From positions 434,001-498,000 of the forward strand of contig CM023542.1 in NCBI GenBank assembly GCA_013350335.1: a stretch of 64,000 nt of DNA, read 5' to 3'. A program made the translations under genes and the position numbers. This document shows positions 41,016-54,100 of this stretch, piece by piece. Source of the stretch: Chimonanthus salicifolius (lineage: Eukaryota; Streptophyta; Magnoliopsida; Laurales; Calycanthaceae). Position 1 is the first letter of the stretch. Every line of letters begins with the position of its first letter. Below the pieces are notes generated by a model that saw nothing but the letters and a program-made list of their open reading frames with translations, was not told the DNA's origin and ran no database searches.

Positions 41016-41551
41016 CTTAATTTGCTCCACGGAAGTACAGAACTTTACCTTTACATGTTATTGAGTTAAGAAAATGAAAATTCATATGTTTCCTAAATCT
41101 CCATTGTACCTTTACACGTCCACAAACAATCATTGGCCTGCTACATGACCATTAAATCCAATTTGGAACCATAATATGTTCTACAAATCATGATTAGTCC
41201 CTCATATATCATAACCAAAATAGTTGGAACCTTATACAACTCTGTAAATATGTTGTCACAGTTTTTAGATAGTGATTTTTGCACCACTATTATTTTTTAT
41301 AGTGCACCATCGTTAAAAAAAAAATTAAATTTGCTCATAATTCATCCTTTCCCTCTATTCTTATCTTTTTCAAAAGTAAAGACAAACCTTCGTATCGCAC
41401 TCATCTTTAGGTGTTGTCTCCATTGTCAAAAAGTTTTATCATCACATGTGGGGCCTCACTCTTACCCCATGACATGCAACTCCATATATGATGTTTCACA
41501 AATCGTAGTTGGAGTTGTTGAGCTTCATTAAAAATAAAACAGTGGATCACC

Positions 41552-41612
<61 letters not shown>

Positions 41613-43290
41613 GTCTAGTGTCTCAAGAATGAGTAGGCTTTGTATATTACATGTTGGGACATATAATCTGAAAATTATATTTAAAATTCTATATTTTTTT
41701 GAATTTACATGCAGAAAACTCAACAGAAAACTCTACGGATAATATCCACTGTCTTTAGAGTACAACATGTTAGACTAGGCTAAAATTCTATATTTACTAC
41801 ATATACAAATACAAATAGGGTGTGAGAGAGAGAGAGGTGAGAGACATGGAAAGAGATTGCCCAAAGAGAGAAAGAGAAAGGTGAGAGAGAGAGAAAGTGA
41901 TTGCCCAACGACCACTATTTCACTCAATATATATGGCTAATTATTTTGAGTCCACACGTCGAGATATATAATTATAAACAAGTACAGTGTGATTGACTTC
42001 AACAAAGCATGGGCTGTAAAATTAGCATCTTTCTATTGCTATTCTATTTTGATAAACCCTAAACCCTAGATTTGATCAAATCCAAGCCTTCTAAACATGT
42101 TCTAAAAATACTACCCAAATCAAATCAATCAAAATTTATATTTTTAAAAAGTATAACATTCAAAAAGATTTAATTGTTTCATTCGTCTTACATTATTTTT
42201 TTTTGAATTTACGTGTGAAAAATTTAGACACAGTCCTATTAAAATCCTACAGGTGAACTTACTACTCCCAAAAGACACCAAAATTAAACCATGAAATCTT
42301 AAATCCGCAACCTCCAGTTTGATCTTACACCTTCAGAGTTTAGTGCATGTGGTTAAATATGAATCTTGATGTAACACAAAAAATTACTAAAAAGTTAAAT
42401 TGCAAATGAATCACTACAAAATAAAACTTCGGTTCAAAATTAAATTGCAAATGAATCACTACGGAATTCCAATTATAGCATGGATGATTTGATTAAACCA
42501 ATCTCTTAAAACACCACTGGTTCATGCAGGGATTTTTTTTTCAAATCTTTTTATCCTCTGTGTTTCTGGTCAATTCCACCCACTTCTCGACTGTCAAGTG
42601 GGTTTAACTTGAACTTTACACACTAATAAAATATTAAATGACATTTCACATAGAGATTTAAAAGGATTATGAAGTTGATTTTTTTATCTTATTTCTTTTT
42701 TTCACGTGGGACCCACTTAACATTTGAACAAATTTAAAGTATTAATAAAATAATCAATCACTCTTTCTATATGAAACAATGCAATAATATAGATGTGAAG
42801 TTTGTCTCATCATGATAATAATTGTAAATGCATCTTCATGGCTGGCATGAAGAGCTAAATTGGGTTAATTTTCTATTTTTTGGAGCTAACTATCAGACGG
42901 CTAAGATTGAGTTATTGTATTGCCTGTTTTTTAAAGATTACTAACTATCCAATAGGAACATTTTTGGGGTGGGCCACGCTTGAATTCCTTCAGTATTTTT
43001 AATCGTATGAATGGCAATTGATAGGAACTCCTATGTTTCGGTCAAGGTCGTCCCTTGCCAAAGTCTTCACTGTCCCTAGTCTCTACTCTCTACAGGAATT
43101 AAAAGGGGTGGGGTCTAACGCACATGTGCATTTAAAAAACTTTTATGATTAACAAATATTTAAAGATCAATAGTAAAAATAAAATTCATTTTAATTGAAT
43201 TTTTAATTTACCAATGAGATCAAATTAAATATAAATATAATTTCTAAAATAAATGAGTGCTAAAAAAACATAATATATTCATATGAAATC
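41016..43290. other. Intergenic with (TA)n microsatellite
   Basis: (TA)n runs from about 41555 to 41607; (GA)-rich repeats lie at 41825-41900; AAACCCTAAACCCTA at 42057-42071 is a short telomere-like motif. A truncated Mutator-like MITE end is at about 41272. No gene recognised. Confidence 0.5.
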
Positions 43291-43291
43291 G

Positions 43292-44060
43292 ACGTCAAGA
43301 GGTTGGTGTGTTGGCTAGAATTGCTCTCACAAGTGAGAGTAGTGACTTCGAATCTTATCCCATTTCAAAGGGCCACTCCGTATGATTTTATCTGGTGTGG
43401 TTGGGTAAAGAGTCAGGATGGATGGTGCTACTTGTCCTACATCGCCTGGTAGCGGTAATTGTCTGTGAGATTAGGGTTGCAACTCGGGTTGGGTGAAACA
43501 TGTGGGTCGGGTTAAGAATTTCGGATCTGCAGGTCGGGTCGGGTTGAGAAGACAAAACCTCGCATGGAATTCGAGTCAGGTTCAGGATTTTACAAGTTAA
43601 CTTGACTCGACTCGACCCGGCTAAATTTAGGTTAAATAGGTTCATAAATGCGGGTCGGGTCAAAATTCGAGTTGATACGTGTAAGAATTCAGGTCGGGTT
43701 GGGTCCAGAATTTCGGGTTGAGAATTCGGGTCGAGTTAGGATTCGGGTTGATTCGGGTAAGAATTAGGGTTGGGTTGGGTCCAGAATTTCGGGTTGAGAA
43801 TTCGGGTCAGGTTTCTTAAAACCAGGCCCGATCCGGCCCAAGTTGCAGCCCTATGTGAGATATATGTGGGTGCTTTCTCCTTCTAATACAAAAAAAAAAA
43901 AAAAAATGGTATCAGGGAACGTTTCAACTCTCTGCCCGAAGATATGGGTGTGTTGTGTGTGACCCCTGTGTTGTGGGCCGAGCCAAGGGCAACTCGCGTT
44001 TTTAAGAGCGGTGGATTGTAATACCTTGTCCCAAAGAGGGAGTTGGATGTGTTGACAAAA
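43292..44060 (+). mobile_element. Possible TRIM-like or SINE-containing relic around the 43472 MITE
   Basis: After the MITE, 'TGGTATCAGGGAACG' at 43907 looks like a decayed Met-tRNA primer site. It is followed by a short GTGTTGTGGGCCGAGCC-containing spacer (compare the TRIM internal region) and TGTAATACCTTGTCCCA at about 44018, which could be a 3' LTR start. The left part (43292-43410) has tRNA-like words. Highly speculative. Confidence 0.3.
43472..43853. mobile_element. hAT-like MITE (TAGGG family), complete, 382 bp
   Basis: Ends TAGGGTTGCAACTCGGG and GGCCCAAGTTGCAGCCCTA are inverted repeats. A perfect 8-bp target duplication TGTGAGAT lies at 43464-43471 and 43854-43861. The interior repeats GGTCGGGT / GAATTCGGGT words. 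Confidence 0.9.
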
Positions 44061-44540
44061 AAAATTCTAATATTAACGACGAAGGATAATATTGAGATAT
44101 TTTCAAATTCTTGAGTTTTTATTGGAAAATTAATGATAAAATATAGCAGAAAATATAATGTTTAAAAATAATAAAAATATTAATAAAATATTTTTTAACA
44201 CTATTCATCAACAACTAACAAACAATATATTAGAATACAATTTCATAAATATCCTATAATCTTTAAAATATTAAGAAATATTTAAATTATTGTAAAGATT
44301 ATTAATAAAAAATTACTTGGAATTTATCAAAATATTATGGCAATTTTACAATTTATTGCATTTTAAAATAATTTTATCAAAAATTTACTGCAACACGATA
44401 AATAAACATTATTAACACAGTAATAATATTTTATTAATAAAAACATGATAATTTTATTATCATATTTGTAAAATCGATCCAGATCAAATAATCCCGACTT
44501 CATTAAATAATGGTCACCCTAAAATTAACGGCCGGGATCG
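44061..44540. other. Very AT-rich intergenic DNA
   Basis: About 80% A+T by eye, dominated by ATTAATAAAATAT-like words. No gene or element recognised. Confidence 0.5.
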
Positions 44541-45143
44541 CCAATGCCTTGCGGTATTTGCGTAAATCAGTACCATCTCAGGGGCAGTTCCACAACCTTT
44601 CCTGTTTCCGGCAAAGATAGAAATTTTCTACGGAAATCGATAGGAGTCTCGTTTGGCTCCTGGCTTCTGGTATTTTTCTGGGTTCCGCCAATTGCAGGTT
44701 CTGGAGATCTCCCAAGCGCAGTCAACCCAACGCCCCCATCTCCTTGATTCGTTTATCCTCCTCCTCAACAAAACCCAGAAAAAATCCTTCGCATCTGAAG
44801 CGTCCTTTCCTTAGATTTCTTTATCACCAGGTGCTTCTCCTCACTGTAAACAAAATTAAACACATTTTTTTTTCCTTTAGTTTCTCTCTCTTAACAAAAC
44901 CCGGAAAAATCTCTGCATTTGATACATATTTATCTCTGGTTTCTCACCCTTCTAAAGAAAGCCCAGAAAAATCCCCGGCGTCTGAAACGTATTTAGCTTT
45001 TATTTCTTATCCATCCGGAAGAAACCCAGAAGAATATCTGTGTCTGAAAGATCCATACTATTAGACGCTTCTCCTTCTTCGTTTCTTCTCCAGAAAAATA
45101 GAACCCAGAAAAATATCAGCGTCTGACGCAGTGATTTGTAGAA
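44541..45143 (+). promoter_or_regulatory. Upstream region / 5' leader of the TIP1-like gene, built of a degenerate repeat
   Basis: The motif 'AACCCAGAAAAATnTCnGCGTCTGA' recurs at about 44763, 44897, 44958, 45023 and 45102 with 55-135 nt spacing, plus one inverted copy near 44670-44690 (TATTTTTCTGGGTTCCGCC). Whether this is promoter or transcribed leader is not visible. The region also contains a 67-codon and a 106-codon open frame without recognised domains, which I take as by-products. Confidence 0.5.
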
Positions 45144-48100
45144 ATGGCATCCGAGATCGAGATCGTTGAAGATGGAGGAGAGGGAGAACGGGATCGGGAG
45201 ACATCTACAAATGGAGGTGGCGCTTTGGAGACCCAAGGTGGCGGTGGAGGAGATGAGATTCTTCGCAATGATGTGTATACCGCTGCTGCATATGGTGATT
45301 TGGAGAAGTTGCAGAGATTGGTGGAGAGTGAGGGGTGCTCAGTCTCAGAACCAGACAGCCTTGGCTATTATGCGCTGCAGTGGGCTGCCTTGAACAATCG
45401 GACCGCTGCTGCACAGTATATAATTGAGGTTCAGTTGAATTTTTCCTCCTCATGTTGGAGTTTTATTGAGTTTTTGTTCATTTGTATTGATGAATTGCAT
45501 ATGCGAAATTATTGTAAAAGATAAGCTTATGGCTACCTTTCAAAATTAAAAACAATATAATATTTTTTGCTGGATTAAAATACAGATTTGAGGGTTGTAG
45601 TTTTTATGCTTTTCACCCTTTTTGTTGAATTAAAATCAATTTGATGAAAAATTGTCATTGCTTCAAGTAAAATGGAAGAACTTGTAATAGAGATGTCAAT
45701 TCCTTGTTATCCTTTTATCCCATATTTTGCTAATAAGAAAGGGGAAATTTTACTTGGGTGGGTATTCAAAGAAATATATACACACATTTTGCGCAGCATG
45801 GAGGAGATGTGAATGCAGCAGACCACACGGGCCAGACAGCGTTGCATTGGAGTGCTGTGAGGGGTGCAGTCCAGGTTGCTGAGCTCTTGCTTCAGGAGGG
45901 TGCTCGGGTCAGTGCTGCTGATTTGTATGGGTATCAGGTGAATTTCATTGTATTTATCTTTAAAATTTTGTGTATGTTTATTTTGAAAGGCCACTGTGCA
46001 AATAAGCAACCTATGGTCAAAATTTAGGAATCTTAGTTTTATTTGGTAACAATTGTAACTATGAAATCTGAGGCCAACATCCATAAATTTCAGTTTCCAG
46101 GGATTGAATTCATGTTAGTTCATTCAATCAATTTAAGGATAGTTGAGTTCTTTGTGTTTTTTTTTTTTGGAAATGGTGTGTGTATTAATGATTAAAAGGC
46201 ACCAACAAAATGTACAATAAAAAAGGAAAACAGGAAAGCCCAAAACCCTATACACCCATCTAATAAGAAAACCCTGAAAACAAAACTCAAAAGGACTATA
46301 ATAGGCCAATGCACTCTTTCCAAGCTCTAGAAATGTCAAAAATAGAGAAGTCCTGGAACTCCTGAAGGAATGAAGCCCAAGCAACACATCTGATCTTGAT
46401 CCTAACATTGACTTCTTGATGGCTTTTTGCTTGGTTTTTGAACAACCTATTATTGCCCTCCCACTAAAGTCCTCATATAGTGGCAAAAAGAGCTAGGCTC
46501 CACATCACCCAAAATCTAGAGGTACCCTTAGCAATCATCCACACATAAGATAACTGAGCAACCTTAGGAGGCATAGACCACTGAACATTGAAGAGATTCC
46601 GAGCTCCAACGTGTGGAAGAGAAAGGACAATGGATAAGGAGATGAACAACATCTTTCGAGGCATAGAAGGGTCAAACACTAACCAAAATTCTTCCCCACT
46701 TACATAAGTTGTCTTGGGAAAGGATTTTCCTAAGACCAACAGTCTAGAAGAAGCTGATGGCCCATTTCAAAAAAAAGAAGAGGCTTTGGAAGCCCAGATA
46801 GTGGGTCAACCAAAGGGACAAAATCACACTGATTGCTCCAAAAAGTAAGATTTCATGGAAAAGATCCACGTGGTGGGGCTTTGGAAGCCCAGATAGTTGG
46901 GTCAACCAAAGGGACATAATCACCCTAATTTCTCCAAACAAAGTAAGATTTCACTGAAAAGATTGCCAAATGAATCGGGTCACCAAATCAGAGAATCATC
47001 CAACAAGGGGCAGACACAAGTATTGCTAAGAAGATGCAAGAAGGCCGAAATATCATTTCATGATCAAACAAATTTCGGCAATATGCCACCATTCGAAAAA
47101 AAAAAAAAAAAAAAATCGGCAATATGCCAGAGAAATCGGGCTACCAAATCAGAGAATCATCCACCAGGGGGTGAATACTGTGCAACAAGGCCAAAAAATC
47201 ATTTCCTGATCAAACAAATTTCGCAAAAGCGAATGTCCCACACCACCTGATCGCCAAGAATCAAATAGAAATCTTTGTCAAACCATTTGGCGAGAGAGAC
47301 AAGCGGAAGGAGGAAGGGAAGTTGATGCAGGACAGAAGTGAAGAGTACCTTAAAATGGGGTTATGACATTCAATACTCTAGATCTAGGAGTGTAATGAAT
47401 GAAAATAAGAAATCTGAATGGTATCTACTGCTATATGCGTAAAATATGCAATGAAAATGCTGATATAAGAAGGATATTCCATATTCAATGATTAAAGCAA
47501 GATCCACACAAATAACATCACAAGAATTAAGTGATCTAAAGAGATCCTTAGCATGCACGCATATTAAACCCTAGAAGTAATCACAAATTAAGTTTAGGAC
47601 TTCCAAATATTCTAAGATCAGATTCAAGATGCCTAACCTGATAACAGAGAGAAAGAGGAGGACGAGGATTGTTGGGGGAAGAAGAGGAAGTAGGGCTTTC
47701 TGCATTCTGTCACATGCATCTGATCACATAGGCCGCTTCATCCAAAGTTTTGGGCTTCTATTTGGAGAAGCCTTTGTCATCCAATAATCTATTGGCTTGA
47801 TAATGAGTTATCTAATTGTGTTCTTAGGGGCTATTAGTCTAGGGCATGTTCCTTTTATGTCTTCATGTTTTGTTAATTATCAATTATGGTGAACCTTCCT
47901 GTGCTTCTTACTGTCTTTTTACCAGTAGCATGATTAGCTCTCTAAGAACGTTTCCTGCTTTTGTATCTTGCATGCTTTTCTTTTGTAATTGGTAAACTAT
48001 GTTGTCCCTGCTCTATTTCAACAGAAAAAAAAGATTGAAAAAATAGAAGAAGACAGTTGTCGCTACTGAGCACAGTTAAAGGTGCGCCTTTAGTTTTTAT

Positions 48101-51100
48101 TATTTTTTGATAAAGTTTGACTTATTTGCAGGCAACTCACGTTGCAGCACAGTATGGTCAGACAGCTTTTCTTTACCATATTGTAACCAGATGGAATGCA
48201 GATCCAGATGTGCCTGATAATGATGGAAGAAGTCCTCTGCACTGGTATGGCTGTAATTTTTCTTTCCCTTGTCTTAAGATTTGTCAGTGCCTTCATACAG
48301 TTTACATTGACCAAAGTCTGCCTGATATTGAAGTGATGGAAAGTGTCTTCTTGTAACATCGTTTCATGTTGGCTTTAGTCCTTTTTATGTTGCATTGCAG
48401 ATAACATCGTCTTTCTGTGATCTGCCTAAATTTAATTGGCACGTGCACAAGTTTTAATAGTTTTTCTGATTCCTTGAACCAAGGCCTATTACCTTCCATT
48501 GATTCTGGCATTTTTCATCCATATTTGGAACTTGCAGGGCTGCTTACAAAGGTTTTGCTGATTGCATTCGTCTTCTTTTATTCCTAGATGCCTATAGGGG
48601 GCGACAAGATAAAGAAGGTAGTTTAGCTTTTTCTGTTTCCCGATGAGATTCTCTTTCTTGTTTTTAGAGTCAGCACTTGCTAATTTGTGGTAACTTCAAT
48701 GAGTTGGCAATTATGTCAAACCTTTTTCTTTTCATTGTTGATATATTGTTTGCATGGTTTGAATCTTGCTTACACTTATTTCCACCATTAGGTTGTACCC
48801 CGCTTCACTGGGCTGCCATCAGGGGGAACCTAGAAGCATGTACAGTCCTAGTTCAAGCCGGGAAGAAAGAGGACTTGATGGTGACAGATAATACTGGCAT
48901 GACTCCAGCACAACTAGCATCTGACAAGAATCATCGGCAAGTTGCTTTTTTCCTTGTAGGTATCCTGTTCTTCACCACTCTTAGTTTTGAGTGCCAGTGT
49001 ATTTCTCAAGGAACTTTGAATGAATAGATTTGTTTCTCGTTGCTTATCGGAGATTATTTCTGAAATTTTTAGGCACAAAACCTGTAACGCCCGCCCCTTT
49101 TCACCATGCTTAATTGACCGAAAATCAGAGGTATTTTTTTTTTTTTTTGAAAATAAAGATGACAAAGGGCGCGGGACGTCACGACGCGAGTTAAGTCTGA
49201 GCTTCTAAAGCCCGGCCCTTAACTGGCCAACCCTACGTGTGCGTGGAAACTAAGTCCACGAGAACGGTTCACACGTAAAAAGTAAGCTCGAGGAATTATA
49301 ACTTAATGCGGAATTATAATAGAGTCTATCATACCAATTTTAGATAGCAAGAAAGATTACACTACTTAAATTACTAAAATACCTTAAATCATAATGTTCA
49401 AAAGTAAAGTCTAAACCATAGCAAGAAATATAAATTATTACAGTCCGACGAGCTAAGTTACTCAAATTACATTTCCAAAATAAATCTAAGTAAATTAATT
49501 AGCCCGCTTCCCCAAGCTCCTAAGCTTGGCTCCTGTGCAGCGGATTCCGAAGAGTCGGTCAGTTGAGATTCTTATCCGTCAGTGAGACGTGAAACCGTCT
49601 TAATCTTACTTCGAGAGATTCATTCTTCCGATTTCGCTCTGATACCAACTGTAACGCCACCCCTTTTCACTATGTCCTCAGCGGTTGTCAAACCGCACCA
49701 TCTCATTCAACTCTCGCTCTGCTATAGTGGCCTTGCTGACCACCTCTGCCAGTGTAGGTGCCTTGAATATTGTCACCCTAGCCCTGATGCTCGGCTGAAG
49801 GCCCCGCTCAAACTTACGGGCCCTCCGGTGCTCGGTATCCACCATATAAAATGCATAGACGGATAGACTAAGGAATTCCCTGTGATATTCTGCTACCGTC
49901 ATATTGCCTTGTACCAATGATAGAAAGGTTTGAGTCTGGCGCTCTCTTTCCTCCTCCGGAAAATACTGCTCTAGAAAGGTAGTTGAGAACCATTCCCATG
50001 TCATGGTAGTCCTTTCCCCCTTCCGACACAAGTGCTTGCTGTTTTTCTACAACCTCCCACCAATTACCGGCATCCTAGATCAGTTGAGATGTAGCCAGTA
50101 AGATCCTATCAGCATGGCTGGAAATCTGAAGCAGAGTCAAGATCTGAGTGATCTTTTTCAACCAATGTTCTGCTCCGACAACCCCCTCTTTCCCGTTGAA
50201 GTACGGGGGGCGCTGTTGCTGGAAATCTTTGACCATTTTCCGGTTATTAGAGTCGCTGGTGGTCGCATTCCCGTTCAAATGCTGTTGCAGGACAGAGGTG
50301 ACCACTGCTTGAACCAATTCTTTCAACTCGGGAGGCACAACAGGTAGGTTCACACTATTCTGTCCCTCCTCTTGATAAGGTGGCTGTACCTCCTCTTCCT
50401 GACGAGGTGGTGGCACCTCTTCCTCTACCCGTGGGTTTCGGCAAGTCCTTCTTTTCTTCTAAGTCTCTTCTTCTTTGGTCTTGAGAGTGGGGACGGTTTT
50501 GGAGAGGGAGGGAGAGAGTGAGATGGAAAAGAGATGGAGAAATGAGATGAAACCCATCGAATTTTGGTTGAGTAAGCTACACTCCACCATCATCTCCATT
50601 CACCAACCAAGCATGGGCTCACATGCCTTAGTGGTGGTGGTTGGGACAAAACCACCACCAAGCCAACGGTTTTGGTGCCTTGAGATGGGGTGGTTTGGTC
50701 TTCCATCTTGACCATTTGACCATCATCATGGAGGGGTAGGGGTCATCATGCTTTGGGTGGTGGTGGTTGAGATGAAACCACCACCCTAAGCCCATGGTTT
50801 GTTTGTGTTTCTTTAAGTGGTTTGGGTGGTTTCAATGAGATGAAAACACCCATTGACTTATCCCTTTGACTCCCCAATTGACCCAATTTGACTAACCTAA
50901 TCATTTAATTAACCTAAGTTAATCACAGGGAATTCCTTAGTCTATCCGTCTATGCATTTTATATGGTGGATACCGAGCACCGGAGGGCCCGTAAGTTTGA
51001 GCGGGGCCTTCGGCCGAGCATCAGGGCTAGGGTGACAATATTCAAGGCACCTACACTGGCAGAGGTGGTCAGCAAGGCCACTATAGCAGAGCGAGAGTTG

Positions 51101-54100
51101 AATGAGATGGTGCGGTTTGACAACCGCCGAGGACAGAGTGAAAAGGGGCGGGCGTTACAAAACCTGTAAGGAATAGTCACAAGCATTGCTGAATGAAAAT
51201 TTGTACGAAACCTTCTTTTTTGCAGATATTCCTAAGTTTTACTTATTTTCTTGTTATCAAGCAGTATAAAACAAATTTCTAACTCAGGGTACAGTTGTAG
51301 TGTTGTACGAAACCTCATACAAGGTATAGTCTTTCATGTAAAAGATGATGCCTATGCAAAACAAATTTCTTTTCAATTTGATTTAACTGCCTGTCATTAG
51401 GGGTGTTCATTTGTCTGAATTTGGCCTATGCCGGCTTGAACGCGACTTAAATAAACGGGCTTGAACAAAAAGTTTTGTTTGACGGGTTGGGCTCAAGCTT
51501 CTTTTTAAAGCCCGTTGAGGCTCGTCTGTCTTTTAGGCTCATTTATTTTCTTATATATTATATACATATATCACAAGGTCGTACCTGATATTGTTTTTAT
51601 TTTTTGTTTTGTAAATTTAAAATCTTACCAAATTGAAAACAAACTTAAAGATCTACCATTTATCAAAATTTCATCTCAAAGATTAATTTAGAGACACTCA
51701 TCTTAACGGTCAAAATCACTGAGCATCGAATCTTTTCAAGGATGTTTACCAACTATGACTGTTAAAATCAATATGTGTAATGTCTCTCTTTTTTTGAATA
51801 AAATTGATACCTTAAAAAAAATCCAAATATAAAGGCTAATCTCAGATTGATGGGATAAATGACTTAGATGATGAAGAGGATGAAACACACCACCTCCCTT
51901 TTATAGTTGTAGATTCAGTCTAGTTTGCTTATTGGATTCAAATGAGTCGTTGGTTGGTTCATTTGGAACCATCATAGTGCTATCTTTATTTGTATTGAAT
52001 TAACTAGATGTGTATTTAGTCTCAGTGAAGACATTGAAACTTCCCTTTAAAGAGTACTGGATGTGTGTTGATTTTCATCCATGTTGTATGGACTTTTCAA
52101 AATGTCATGCACCGCCTCTGTTGGACATTTCTCCATGTCAAACTCTTCATGGATTCTTAACAGATTCTTCATGGGCTCTTTTATTACTTTTTAACATCAA
52201 CTTTGTTTTGCAACATTACAAGATATTTAAGATCTTTGTCCCTTTGAAACCTAACTAAAATATTTTTTTTAAATTAAATACCTACTAAAATATTGATACC
52301 CTTTTTGATTGGTTAGAGTAAAACTAGTGCGTTATTTTCTATTGATGTTATTTTCACAACTTATTTTCATTAAAAAAATTATATTTTCATTAAAACAAAT
52401 TTAATTTTTTTTTTGAGCCCATGAATACTATGTTTTGTTATTTGGCTTAGTTTGACAACCTCATACTAGTGTTGGATTTTGACACATCCTTGTACTCATG
52501 CAATGTCCTCAAGTGAATAATTTTCTTGTTATTTGCATTGGGAACAGTATTAGTCCATGGCACCATTGTTTCTTTTAAGGTTATATCTTGTGTAAAACCA
52601 TTTGGAGCTCTCAGTTGTGCACTGATTTTCCATAGATTTTTGTAATGTTTTTTAGGTATCTGATTATGCAGGGAAATGCTAGAAGGTTACTGGATAAACG
52701 TTGTGATGGGAACAGCCGGCTTGGCAAACTTTCAAAGTTAGGACTTGCGCCTGTTTTATGGTGTATGATTATAATTCTACTTAGCATCTATATCCATTCA
52801 GTTATTACAGGTATATTCCTTTTGTTCTTTAGTTCATAAGTTTTCACATTGCCTCTATTATAATTGGTGCTTAGCATTATCTATTTCTTTGGATGCAGCA
52901 TCACATCTTCTAAAGTTAACAGCTGCATTTGGTCTTTTTGCATGGTTGGGTGTTTTTCTTGCCACAGCTGGGCTAGTAATGTTTTATAGGTGTAGCAGGT
53001 GTGAGTTGTTGCTTTTGTGCAACTTGAGTTATGTTCTTGATGTTTCTTTTTATATTGCTTAAACTTTCTATAGTATCTAATAATAAGTATGTTTTTTTTT
53101 TCCTGCTGTTGCAGAATTGACTGTCACTATTTTTTTCTTTCTTTCTTGCAGGAAGGATCCTGGTTATATCAAAATTAACATACATGATTTTCAAAATATG
53201 AAAGATGATGTGAGTTGTAAAGTTTTGCATTTTTCCTGCTCATTTGGATTTCTTGCTCTTTATGGTGGCTCTGCTAGGTTTATTTGATCTGTTTATGTTG
53301 AACAGATTCAGTCATGGACCGTAACACTGTTGCTGGAATTGTTCATCTAGCTCTCATAATCTCATTTCGATCGGGCTCATGGTTGTAGGCTAAACAGATT
53401 TAGTCATGGATGGGCATAGCATACGGGTGGGGCTGGTGGATGGGGTTATGCCTCTAGGCTTGCACTTGGTTTTTAAGGAATGCAGATATTTTGGTCTTAC
53501 GCTTATAAGGATGAAACTTTTTAATCAGTGGTGGGATTTTTTATTTTGAATTTGTTAAACACTCCAGTGAACCCCACTTTCTGGGGGAAAAACACTTAAA
53601 ATGCATGCGCTTTTGTGTGAATGTGCACGGGGTGGATGGGTCTGCAGATGGGCATAGCATACAGGTGGCGCTTGTTACTGGGTGTTATGCCTCTAGGCTT
53701 GCACTTATGTTAGAAGGAATGCAAATTTTCTGGTTCTATGCATCTACAACTCATCTTTGAAATGATGATAAGTTTTTTCCCGTTCTTTGATTTCTGTTTC
53801 CTTAGAATTACATCTTCTGGTTTCAGTGATCTTCGAGACAAATGGAATTTTATGTTTTCTTTTATACATAGTAGTCAAGGCGCAAGGTGTATTCAAGGTC
53901 CAAAGGGGTCCTAGAGATATAAACATAATGCAATTGTCTACATCTATTTTTTAGATATTAATGACATACATCATTTATTCAACTCAATATCAACAAATAG
54001 TGCAATATATACTATAAAGAAAAGGCACCAAATGTAAAAAGAACAAGTGCATAATATATAAAATTAAGAACAAACCTGTGAGGGTTGGCTTGGCAGTCAA

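Noticed and set aside
42055..42072. Telomere-like AAACCCTAAACCCTA
   Set aside because: Only two units; such short telobox-like motifs are common in plant DNA and do not show a telomere or fusion.
45707..46084. 125-codon - strand frame over exon 2 of the TIP1-like gene
   Set aside because: Antisense of an ankyrin exon and its intron flanks; the + strand coding explains the openness.
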